A stretch of 64,000 nt of DNA from NCBI GenBank assembly GCA_965218935.1, contig CBDCMH010000006.1, forward strand, positions 32,160-96,159, written 5' to 3'. Made by a program: the position numbers and the translations under genes. The stretch's first letter is position 1; each line of letters opens with the position of its first letter. This DNA comes from JADFOI01 sp965218935 (GTDB taxonomy: Bacteria; Acidobacteriota; UBA6911; RPQK01; JADFOI01). Positions 19,035 through 26,441 of the stretch are shown here, piece by piece. The notes beneath the pieces were generated by a model. That model worked only from the letters and a program-made list of their open reading frames with translations, had not been told where the DNA came from and made no database searches.

Positions 19035-19810
19035 GGGCAAGCGAAGTGGAGAGGCCTGAAATCGCAATTCAGTTTTATCAGGTTTCCTATCAACGGGCAG
19101 AAACTGAAATCCTTTCCCGGCTCACTTTGGAGATTCGTCAGGGTGAGACCGTGGTGCTGGTGGGGAGAAGCGGCAGCGGGAAGACCACGACTCTCAAGCT
19201 GGTCAACCGGTTGCTTGAACCCACCCAGGGGGAAGTCCGTGTCCAAGACCGAGCGACGACCTCCTGGGATCCCATTGAGCTGCGCCGGCGTATCGGTTAT
19301 GTGATCCAGGAAGTGGGTTTATTTCCCCATTTTACGGTGGAGCGAAATGTGGCTCTGGTCCCTTCTTTGGAGGGGTGGGAACAGGAAAAAGTGGACCGGC
19401 GGGTCCGGGAACTGCTCGCCCTGGTGGGTCTGGATGGGGACGAGTATGGGGGTCGTTACCCCTCGCAGTTGTCAGGAGGGCAGAGACAGAGAGTCGGAGT
19501 GGCCAGGGCACTGGCCGCCGATCCCCCGATTCTACTCATGGATGAACCCTTTGGCGCGCTTGATCCGCTGACTCGAAGTGAAATCCAGGAGGAGTTCAGG
19601 GAACTTCAGGGAAACCTCAAGAAAACCATCCTCTTTGTGACCCACGACCTGCAGGAGGCCCTCTATTTGGGACACCGGATCGGGTTGATGAAGGAGGGCC
19701 GACTGACCGTGATTGGCACTCCGGAGGAGCTATTGTTTTCCACAGATCCCGAGGTTAAGGCATTCCTCAAGCCGTTGCAGCGCGCTTCGCGCGCAGAAAA
19801 AAGAGAATAG
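19031..19810 (+). CDS. Osmoprotectant/glycine-betaine type ABC transporter ATP-binding protein (OpuCA/ProV-like)
   Basis: 259 residues starting at GTG 19031, overlapping the aas stop (GTGA). Walker A is GRSGSGKTT, Q-loop VIQEVG, signature LSGGQRQRVGVARAL and Walker B ILLMDEPFGALDPLTRSE, the last being the ProV/OpuCA variant. It lacks the C-terminal CBS pair that long OpuCA proteins use for ionic-strength sensing. With the permease at 19914 and binding protein at 20555 it forms a quaternary-amine importer. Its last residues, RASRAEKRE, are encoded by a GC hairpin and the start of a heptad array, so the native C-terminus may have been replaced. Confidence 0.85.
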   Translation: MRASEVERPEIAIQFYQVSYQRAETEILSRLTLEIRQGETVVLVGRSGSGKTTTLKLVNRLLEPTQGEVRVQDRATTSWDPIELRRRIGYVIQEVGLFPHFTVERNVALVPSLEGWEQEKVDRRVRELLALVGLDGDEYGGRYPSQLSGGQRQRVGVARALAADPPILLMDEPFGALDPLTRSEIQEEFRELQGNLKKTILFVTHDLQEALYLGHRIGLMKEGRLTVIGTPEELLFSTDPEVKAFLKPLQRASRAEKRE

Positions 19811-19900
19811 AAAATAGAAAAAACAAAAGAGACAAGAGAACCAGAAACTAGGTTAGTGGTCAGGCGGTCAGGCTGCATTTGGTCAGCTGTCAGCTCTTTC
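19786..19900 (+). repeat. GC hairpin followed by heptad array, instance 1
   Basis: GCGCGCTTCGCGC-type palindrome at about 19786, then 7-bp steps such as GAGAATA, GAAAATA, GAAAAAA, and later GTCAGCT/GTCAGCT units to about 19893. It begins inside the ATPase coding end and fills the 103-bp gap to the permease gene. Confidence 0.55.
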
Positions 19901-19913
19901 TTAGGTAACCATC

Positions 19914-20558
19914 ATGAACCTTTGGCAATTTTTTACCAGTAATTTCGATGAGGTACTCACCTTAACCGGACAGCATCTGTGGATGGTCCTGGTATCGATC
20001 GCGGTAGCCGTGATCATTGGCGTTCCGGCTGGTGTGTTGATCACCCGAAAGCCCGCTTTGGAAAAGGGCATTCTCGGTTTTGCTAATGTGGTGCAAACCA
20101 TCCCCAGTCTGGCCTTGTTTGGTTTTCTCATCCCCATCCCACTGGTGGGAGGGATTGGGGCCAGCACCGCCATCGTGGCACTGATCCTGTACGCCTTGTT
20201 GCCGATTATTCGCAGCACCTACGCGGGTATCCAAGGGGTCAACCCTTCTGTGAAAGAGGCAGGCCGGGGCATGGGCATGACCGACCTCCAACTCCTGTGG
20301 CAAGTGGAAATTCCACTGGCCCTGGGAGTGACTGTGGCAGGGATTAGGGTCGCCGCCATCACCTCGGTGGGCATCGCCACCATCGCAGCGGCCATCGGCG
20401 CCGGGGGCTTGGGGATGTACATTTTCCGGGGGGTGGCTGGTGTTAACACCACCCTGATTCTGGCAGGTGCCATTCCGGCAGCCCTTCTGGCGCTGTTGAC
20501 CGATTTCGGTTTGGGGTGGATGGAACGGCTGCTGAGCCATCAGGGGCACTCTGCATGA
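19914..20558 (+). CDS. Osmoprotectant-type ABC transporter permease (OpuCB/OpuCD-like)
   Basis: 214 residues and about six membrane spans. The EAA-type loop EAGRGMGMTDLQLLWQVEIP, which docks on the ATPase, and the segment TIPSLALFGFLIPIPLVGG are typical for OpuCB/YehW permeases. The gene overlaps the binding-protein gene by ATGA at 20555, so the two are translationally coupled. A single permease gene with one ATPase and one binding protein suggests a homodimeric transmembrane channel. Confidence 0.85.
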   Translation: MNLWQFFTSNFDEVLTLTGQHLWMVLVSIAVAVIIGVPAGVLITRKPALEKGILGFANVVQTIPSLALFGFLIPIPLVGGIGASTAIVALILYALLPIIRSTYAGIQGVNPSVKEAGRGMGMTDLQLLWQVEIPLALGVTVAGIRVAAITSVGIATIAAAIGAGGLGMYIFRGVAGVNTTLILAGAIPAALLALLTDFGLGWMERLLSHQGHSA

Positions 20559-21430
20559 AAGGGACTTCCTGGGTTTTCACGACACTGATTTGCCTGCTCG
20601 CTCCAATCAGCGGATGCAGTTCTGCAGAGACGATTGTGATCGGATCCAAGAATTTTACCGAGCAGGTCATTCTGGGAGAGCTTCTGGCCCAGCAAATTGA
20701 AAATCAGACCGAGCTGCAGGTCGTCCGCAAGTTGAATTTAGGGGGCACCTTTATTTGTGATCAGGCCCTGCGAGCCGGGGAACTTGACGGCTATGTGGAG
20801 TACACGGGAACGGCCTACACGGCGATTTTGAAGAACGACCCGATCCGAGACCCCGAGGAGGTTTACCGGCGGGTCAAGGAAGGTTATGGGAAAGAAGGTA
20901 TGGAATGGCTGCAACCTCTGGGATTCAACAATACCTTTGCCATTCTCATTCGAGGCGAAGCTGCGGAACGGTTCGGGGTCCGGGCCATTAGTGACATTGC
21001 TCCCTATACGCCTAACTGGCTGGCGGCTTTTGGTTATGAATTCATCGAACGAGCGGATGGGTTTGAAGGCTTATCTCAGATCTACGATCTGAAGTTTGCT
21101 GAGCCACCCAGGGTCATGGAGTTAGGATTGACTTATCGAGCCCTGGCCGATCAGAGAGTGGATCTGATCGCCGGAGATTCCACCAATGGTCTCATTGCCG
21201 CCCTGGACCTCTTCGTGTTGGAAGATGACAAACAATACTTTCCACCCTACGACGGGGTTCCGGTTTTTAGAAGCGAAACATTACAGCGATATCCTCAGCT
21301 GCGCGAGGTCTTAAACCAGTTGGCCGGCACCATCGACGAAGAGCAGATGCGGAGGATGAACTACCAGGTGGATGGGGAGGAGAAATCGGTGAGGGAAGTG
21401 GTGGGGGAGTTTCTGACAGCTGACAACTGA
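20555..21430 (+). CDS. Glycine-betaine/osmoprotectant binding lipoprotein (OpuCC/OsmF-like)
   Basis: 291 residues from ATG 20555. The signal peptide ends in the lipobox PISGC with Cys21 as lipid site. VIGSKNFTEQVILGELLAQ at the mature N-terminus and ELDGYVEYTGTAYT are hallmarks of the OpuAC/QAT family; AGDSTNGLIAALDL completes the binding cleft. It delivers quaternary amines such as glycine betaine or choline to the permease; the exact ligand is not evident. The final residues (TADN, then TGA) are spelled by a CTGACAG/CTGACAA heptad repeat that runs through the stop codon, the same ending as the methyltransferase at 44459. Confidence 0.87.
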   Translation: MKGTSWVFTTLICLLAPISGCSSAETIVIGSKNFTEQVILGELLAQQIENQTELQVVRKLNLGGTFICDQALRAGELDGYVEYTGTAYTAILKNDPIRDPEEVYRRVKEGYGKEGMEWLQPLGFNNTFAILIRGEAAERFGVRAISDIAPYTPNWLAAFGYEFIERADGFEGLSQIYDLKFAEPPRVMELGLTYRALADQRVDLIAGDSTNGLIAALDLFVLEDDKQYFPPYDGVPVFRSETLQRYPQLREVLNQLAGTIDEEQMRRMNYQVDGEEKSVREVVGEFLTADN

Positions 21431-21480
21431 CCCCGGCCGGAGGCCGGAAATTCAAAATTCAAAATCCCAAATTCCAAACC
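21413..21480 (+). repeat. Heptad arrays flanking a GC hairpin, instance 2
   Basis: CTGACAG, CTGACAA, CTGACCC at 21413-21432 (ending the coding region), hairpin CCGGCC-GGA-GGCCGG at 21433-21447, then AAATTCA, AAATTCA, AAATCCC, AAATTCC to about 21477. The period is 7 bp on both sides of the hairpin. Confidence 0.65.
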
Positions 21481-21518
21481 TGACGCACGAAGAGCCCGCG
21501 TGCTAAAATAGAGGGAAC

Positions 21519-22460
21519 ATGGTTAAGAAAATTCTCCTCGCCAGCCCTCGGGGTTTTTGTGCCGGAGTGGTCCGAGCGGTTGATATCGTCAAGATCGCCC
21601 TGGATACTTTCACCGACCCGGTCTACGTTCGCAAGGAGATCATCCACAATCCCCATGTGGTCAAGGAGCTCGGTGAGAAAGGTGCCATTTTTGTGGACAG
21701 TGTCGAAGATGTTCCCGAGGGCGGCAGAGTGATTTTCAGTGCTCACGGTGTCTCGCCGGAGGTTCGGGCAAAGGCTCAGGCCAGATCGTTGGAAGTGGTC
21801 GATGCCACCTGCCCACTGGTGACCAAAGTGCACATGGAAGCGGTCCACTATGCCAAGCAGGACTACACCATTATTTTGATCGGACACGACGGCCATGATG
21901 AGGTGATCGGAACCATGGGAGAGGCTCCCAAGCATATCCGGTTGGTGAAGACCATGGAAGACATCGAGGTTCTGGAGGTGGAAGATCCGGAAAAGGTGGC
22001 CTATATCACCCAAACCACGCTGAGTCTGCAAGACACGCGAGAGATGATCGCGGCCCTGCGTGAGAAGTTTCCCAGCATTAAGGGTCCTCCTTCAGAGGAC
22101 ATTTGTTATGCAACCGAGAACCGACAGGTGGCGGTGAAAGACCTGGCCGAGTTGTCCGATCTGATTCTGGTTGTGGGTGCCGCCAACAGTAGCAATTCCG
22201 TTCGATTGGTGGAAGAGGCTCAAAGGGCTGGGGGACAGGCCTACCTGGTGAATGACCTGGGTGCCATTCAGGATGAGTGGCTCGAGGGCGTTGATGTTGT
22301 GGGATTGACCTCCGGCGCCTCGGCCCCGGAAAGGCTGGTCCAGGAGATCGTGACGTTTTTTCAAGACCAGGGTGCCGCGCTGGAGGAGCTGGTCGTGCGT
22401 GAAGAGGATGTTGAGTTTGCATTGCCCTCCAATCTGCAGGCTGCTGTGATCCATGATTGA
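21519..22460 (+). CDS. ispH: 4-hydroxy-3-methylbut-2-enyl diphosphate reductase IspH (LytB)
   Basis: 313 residues, normal length. The three cysteines that hold the iron-sulfur cluster are C14 in PRGFCAGV, C98 in DATCPLV and C196 in DICYATENRQ. Also present are the conserved HNPHVV and FSAHGVSPEV segments with the substrate histidines and SNSVRLVE near the C-terminus. The enzyme catalyses the last step of the MEP isoprenoid pathway, giving IPP and DMAPP in the cytoplasm. It overlaps the cupin gene by eight bases. Confidence 0.95.
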   Translation: MVKKILLASPRGFCAGVVRAVDIVKIALDTFTDPVYVRKEIIHNPHVVKELGEKGAIFVDSVEDVPEGGRVIFSAHGVSPEVRAKAQARSLEVVDATCPLVTKVHMEAVHYAKQDYTIILIGHDGHDEVIGTMGEAPKHIRLVKTMEDIEVLEVEDPEKVAYITQTTLSLQDTREMIAALREKFPSIKGPPSEDICYATENRQVAVKDLAELSDLILVVGAANSSNSVRLVEEAQRAGGQAYLVNDLGAIQDEWLEGVDVVGLTSGASAPERLVQEIVTFFQDQGAALEELVVREEDVEFALPSNLQAAVIHD

Positions 22461-22770
22461 ACCTTGGGACGAATCCAAATGGGGACCCCTCAATGAGGAC
22501 AACATGCGCCGGAAACTCATGGCGGAAGGGTACTCGGTGGCTCGATACGTCTATCCCAAGGGGACCGTATTTTCTGATCACATTCACTCCGTGGATAAAA
22601 AAGATGCCGTTATAGATGGGGAGCTGCTGATCACGATGGGGGGAGAAGAGTTTTTGCTGAGAGCGGGTGATGCGATCGAGGTTCCCCGCGATGCGGTGCA
22701 CAGTGCTCAGGTGGTGGGAGATGAAACTGTGGTTAGCCTGGATGCTGTAAAAGAAGACCCCGACTCCTGA
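22453..22770 (+). CDS. Small cupin-domain protein
   Basis: 105 residues, one double-stranded beta-helix domain. The metal site can be read as H-x-H in SDHIHSVD, a glutamate in the following DGELLITMGGEEF, and histidine in PRDAVHSAQVVGDE. The reaction is unknown; single-domain cupins often bind a metal and small ligand or act as sensors. The start codon lies inside the end of ispH, so the pair is co-translated, but no metabolic link is apparent. Confidence 0.75.
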   Translation: MIEPWDESKWGPLNEDNMRRKLMAEGYSVARYVYPKGTVFSDHIHSVDKKDAVIDGELLITMGGEEFLLRAGDAIEVPRDAVHSAQVVGDETVVSLDAVKEDPDS

Positions 22771-22801
22771 GTAGCCCAGCCACCGCTATTGCCTTCACCC
22801 G

Positions 22802-24293
22802 TTGCCTCACGTAAAAATCTATTCCAAAGGGTATTCGTTGCCTCACTAAGAATCTATCCGAAAGGGATTGCAAAAAGTGGTGGTAAAAAGCACCAACCAG
22901 AGGAGTGGCAACCCCTTGCCCAACACCCGCAGCCTGCAGCAAGAGAAAGATTTTCACATCCAGCCCGCTTCCCATCGTTTCTTCTGCTCAGGAGTCGGTT
23001 TGAGCAAAAGGCAATTCTGAAGCCAGCCGATCTGCCGTGCCAGCTGGGCCGGATTGAGCTTCTCATACTCTCGGGCCAGTTCCCGCTTGATCTTGTCCGC
23101 CACCTCAGGGGACTCGCAGATCCTCCGGTAGGGAGTTTTCGGCACATCATACTTTTTCCAGATCCGAGACCCTCGACGTTGCTTGGCCACCATCTTCATG
23201 ACCGGCTTGAAAAAGTTGATCTGCAGTCGCAGCCGATCGTACAACTCGTTCACCAGCTCCTGTTCTCGCTCTCCCTCGTAGCGAGCATAACCCACGGCCC
23301 GCCGAACCACCGAATAGTTTTTCTGCTCCACATAAGGGTTGTCATTCTTGCGCGAGGGGCGGGTTCGGCTGAAGCTGATCTTTTCCTGCTCACAAAAACG
23401 AATCAAGTGCTTGTTGATGAACTCGCTGCCGTTGTCCGAAGCCATCCCCAGCCAAGGGAAGGGCGAGCGCTTCTGAAGCAGCTTCATCGCTTCCAGGACC
23501 CACACCTGGGCCTTATTGCGCACCGCTCGGACCTCTGTCCAGCCCGTGTACACGTCCGTCACATCCAGGGTTTGAAGGTAGTCCCCCCGACCCTGGCCTC
23601 CCTCATGGCCCACCAGGTCCACTTCCACAAAACCGGGGCGATCCTCCTGCCAGTCGGCGAAACGCTTGATCGGAATCTGGTGTTTGAGCAGCGTTCCCGG
23701 CTTGGTTCCGGATCGTCCTTTGAGACGGTGCTTGCACCTTTCGGGCTCCAGCAGCCGATCGATGGTGGCGGCGCTGATCTGCATCAACCGCTCATGGGTG
23801 CTGGCATCCACTTTCAGTTCCCCATGTCTTTGTAAAATGGGTACCACTTCCGGCAAAATCGCGACCAGACGTTTGCCACACAAATAGTCCAGTATCTCCC
23901 AGATCATCGTCAGCGCCTTTAGAACTTTCTGGTCGTATTTGCGGGCCCGCTCTCGCCGTACTCTCTTGCCGATATCCCCTACCGCCACCAGCTTGGGGCT
24001 CAACCGGATCCGCTTGCCCTGGTGGCGAAGCAGATAGGCTCCATAGCAGCGGTTGTAGCCCGTCATTTGGGTAAACTCCGTCAACACTTCCCCCTTCACC
24101 TTCTTGCCCTTCTTCCGGTAGCGGGGGGCAAAACTTTTGATCAATACACGCTTTTCTGCCATCGTTAACCTCATTGGTGCCCTCCATTCCTTCATGGAGG
24201 ACACTTCTATTCCCCTGCTCAGGGCCAGGCAATTTCGAATAGATTTTTTAATGAGGCAACGTATCCATTTCGAATAGATTTTTGATGAGGCAA
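22802..24293 (-). mobile_element. Insertion sequence with doubled terminal repeats (rve-type transposase)
   Basis: About 1492 bp. Each end carries two copies, about 35 bp apart, of a motif beginning TTGCCTCA and ending AAATCTATTC: at 22802 and 22836 on the left, and inverted at about 24252 and 24293 on the right. No clear target duplication is visible. It sits between the ispH-cupin operon and tRNA-Pro. Confidence 0.75.
22954..24174 (-). CDS. Integrase-core (rve) DDE transposase
   Basis: About 406 residues. ATG 24174 is chosen because GGAGGG lies five bases upstream; longer frames run into the terminal repeat. The N-terminal helix-turn-helix part (RYRKKGKKVKGEVLTEFTQM, GYNRCYGAYLL) is followed by an integrase core with FVEVDLVGHEGG (first Asp), MASDNGSEFINKHL (second Asp) and SRKNDNPYVEQKNYSVVRR (Glu). 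This organisation is common in the transposases grouped as ISNCY or IS21/IS481-like; I do not assign a family. The gene looks intact. Confidence 0.8.
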   Translation of the reverse strand: MRLTMAEKRVLIKSFAPRYRKKGKKVKGEVLTEFTQMTGYNRCYGAYLLRHQGKRIRLSPKLVAVGDIGKRVRRERARKYDQKVLKALTMIWEILDYLCGKRLVAILPEVVPILQRHGELKVDASTHERLMQISAATIDRLLEPERCKHRLKGRSGTKPGTLLKHQIPIKRFADWQEDRPGFVEVDLVGHEGGQGRGDYLQTLDVTDVYTGWTEVRAVRNKAQVWVLEAMKLLQKRSPFPWLGMASDNGSEFINKHLIRFCEQEKISFSRTRPSRKNDNPYVEQKNYSVVRRAVGYARYEGEREQELVNELYDRLRLQINFFKPVMKMVAKQRRGSRIWKKYDVPKTPYRRICESPEVADKIKRELAREYEKLNPAQLARQIGWLQNCLLLKPTPEQKKRWEAGWM

Positions 24294-24350
24294 TTCGGCC
24301 TCTCCCCACCGCTCTTGTCATCTGCTAGAATGAAGACCTCTACACAACGT

Positions 24351-24427
24351 CGGGGCATGGCGCAGTCTGGTAGCGCGCCTGCTTTGGGAGCAGGAAGTCG
24401 GGGGTTCGAATCCCTCTGCCCCGACCA
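24351..24427 (+). tRNA. tRNA-Pro (UGG)
   Basis: Acceptor arms CGGGGCA and TGCCCCG pair over seven bases, the anticodon stem CCTGC/GCAGG holds loop TTTGGGA with anticodon TGG at 24385-24387, the T-arm is GGGGG-TTCGAAT-CCCTC, and CCA is encoded. All cloverleaf parts are present. Confidence 0.95.
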
Positions 24428-24640
24428 CTGTAACTCCTTATTAATCAATCATTTAAGGAAAATCTGGCGAAGCCCTCAAAAGGGTCATTTGGGGCCAGGG
24501 TGCAGATAGGGTGCAGATTTGAGTGGTGAAAGTTAGGTGGATGTGGGTGGGGTAGGGAGCTGGACTGCTGTTTTTTTACGGTTCAAGATTCATCCGCCGC
24601 AGAGGCTCTTACAAGACTGGATTGTCCCGATGTGTACACC
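24428..24640. other. Non-coding stretch after tRNA-Pro with two gene-relic motifs
   Basis: No gene seen. It holds GGGTGCAGATAGGGTGCAG near 24499 (inverse relative of motifs at about 32455 and 39411) and AGATTCATCCGCCGCAG near 24587, which on the minus strand encodes LRRMNL, the C-terminal tail of the local kinase-TPR proteins. Confidence 0.45.
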
Positions 24641-24644
24641 CTAG

Positions 24645-26089
24645 CAGTCCGTGGTGAAAGTCGAGGATAAGGGGTCACACAGCGACACTAGAGTGACCCC
24701 ATGGCAATGGGGAAAAAGAAACGTCGACAGCAAGAAGACCTGTGGGTCGCCACCAGTGAGCTGCCCCGCACCGCCGGCCATCCCTTCTACGAAAGACTGA
24801 ATGGCCTTTTCAACGAACACGGCTTTGACGACTTCGTGGAGGGACTGTGTGCGAAGTTCTATGCAGACAAGATGGGGCGACCGAGCCTGGCTCCGGGAGT
24901 GTACTTTCGGCTGCTGCTGGTGGGGTATTTCGAAGGGATCGGATCGGAACGAGGAATAGCCTGGAGAGCAGCTGATTCTCTGGCACTGCGAGAGTTTCTG
25001 GGATTGAAACTGAGCGAGTCGCCGTCTGATCACTCCACGATCTCCCGAACCCGACGACTGATCGATGTGGCTACCCACGAAGCAGTCTTTGACTGGGTAC
25101 TGAAGCGGATCGGGGCGAGCGGCCTGCTGCGGGGCAAGACGATCGGCATCGATGCCACTACGCTGGAAGCGAATGCAGCGCTGCGCAGCATCGTGCGCCG
25201 GGACAGCGAGCAGGGGTATGAAGAGTTTTTGATGGAGCTGGCGAAAGCCTCCGGGATTGAGACGCCGCGACGGGAAGATCTGGCCAAACTGGACCGCAAG
25301 CGCACGGGCAAAGGATCGAACCGGGTTTGGAAGCACCCGCATGATGCGGATGCGCGAATTACCAGAATGAAGGACGGGCGGACGCACCTGGCGCACAAGG
25401 CGGAGCATGCAGTGGATCTGGAGACCGGAGCGATTGTCTCGGTGACGGTACAGGGAGCCGATCAAGGGGACACGCAGACCATGGTGAAGACCCTGACGGA
25501 AGCGGCCGAGAAGGTGGAACAAGCGCTGCCGGAGGGACGAGGCATCGAAGAGGTGGTGGCCGACAAGGGGTATCACAGCACGCAGCGGATGGTGGACCTG
25601 GATGCGGTGGGACTGCGCAGCTATGTGAGCGAACCGAGGCGAGGGAAGCGACGCTGGCGAGGAGACCGGCAGGGGCAGGAAGCGGTGTATGCGAATCGGC
25701 GGCGCATCCGGGGAGAGCGAGGGCAGCGGCTGCTGCGGCAACGAGGAGAGCGGCTGGAGCGACCCTGTGCGCATCTGTACGGGAGCGGAGGGATGAGACG
25801 GATGCATGTACGGGGACATGAGAATGTGTTGAAGCGACTGCTGATCCAGGTGAGCGCCTTCAATCTGGGGATGCTGATGCGTCAGAGCCTGGGTGTGGGA
25901 ACGCCGCGGCGTCTGCAGGGGCGGATTTGCGCCCTGATGCTACTGATTTTGTCGCTGTTCAAGCGTCTTAAGGGCCTGTTCGGACTGATTCCGGCTGCTT
26001 GGCCCGAAAAACCCAACTCAGCGACCCCTTCGCTGCTTCCATCGGTGGGTACCACCTGAGCTCAGAAAATGTACTTCTACCACGGGCTG
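24645..26089 (+). mobile_element. IS5/IS1182-like insertion sequence, copy 2
   Basis: 1445 bp, same inverted ends and CTAG flanks (24641-24644 and 26090-26093) as copy 1. The two copies are almost identical for about 1.33 kb and then differ by scattered indels in the last 90 bases. Confidence 0.88.
24701..26059 (+). CDS. IS5/IS1182-like DDE transposase, copy 2
   Basis: 452 residues, nearly identical to the protein of copy 1 with a few substitutions near the C-terminus (for example RMHVRGHENV against RLHVRGHENV). All catalytic segments of copy 1 are present. The C-terminal tail differs (PEKPNSATPSLLPSVGTT) and the frame stops inside the element, so this copy may represent the original gene end. 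The low divergence points to recent transposition. Confidence 0.85.
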   Translation: MAMGKKKRRQQEDLWVATSELPRTAGHPFYERLNGLFNEHGFDDFVEGLCAKFYADKMGRPSLAPGVYFRLLLVGYFEGIGSERGIAWRAADSLALREFLGLKLSESPSDHSTISRTRRLIDVATHEAVFDWVLKRIGASGLLRGKTIGIDATTLEANAALRSIVRRDSEQGYEEFLMELAKASGIETPRREDLAKLDRKRTGKGSNRVWKHPHDADARITRMKDGRTHLAHKAEHAVDLETGAIVSVTVQGADQGDTQTMVKTLTEAAEKVEQALPEGRGIEEVVADKGYHSTQRMVDLDAVGLRSYVSEPRRGKRRWRGDRQGQEAVYANRRRIRGERGQRLLRQRGERLERPCAHLYGSGGMRRMHVRGHENVLKRLLIQVSAFNLGMLMRQSLGVGTPRRLQGRICALMLLILSLFKRLKGLFGLIPAAWPEKPNSATPSLLPSVGTT

Positions 26090-26093
26090 CTAG

Positions 26094-26416
26094 ATTTCTC
26101 TCAGACTCACTCTCTGCCAAAAACCGCCAAGCCAAGGAATCCTGCTCCACCTGCGTCCAAGAGTGGGGATGGGACTCCAGTTCCTCGCTCGTCCAGGTGG
26201 GGGAGGATCGGGAGCCGCATCTTTCCTTTTGCCGAGTCACTCTGCGGAGACGAAACGTCACTTGGAGGAGTCCCGTTTCCTTCGATGTGGGGGGAGTCGC
26301 TTTTTCTCTGTATCTGTCTCAGAAAATGGGTAGGAGTCCCAATCTCAAAAATAAAAAATAAAAATCGGCTTTTGGCAGTTTCGTCAGTGTGTCATCTAAG
26401 GGCGCTTTCGCGGCCA
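26094..26416. other. Intergenic stretch between IS copy 2 and the hydrolase gene
   Basis: About 320 bp without a convincing gene on either strand. Short G-rich and purine-rich segments and an A-rich run near 26345 are visible, nothing I can assign. Confidence 0.4.
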
Positions 26417-26441
26417 CGAGAACCTATGAATAATCCGGGCT
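26417..26441 (-). repeat. Single end of the MITE-like family, copy B
   Basis: Reads CGAGAACCTATGAATAATCC on the plus strand; reversed, it matches the CCGGATTATGCATAGG end of copy D. It abuts the stop codon of the hydrolase gene (TAG then CCCGGATTATTC on the minus strand). Confidence 0.6.

Noticed and set aside
14024..26089. Composite transposon formed by the two IS5/IS1182-like copies
   Set aside because: The two copies are in direct orientation and carry separate CTAG duplications; the 9 kb between them is housekeeping genes plus a tRNA, with no sign of joint mobility.
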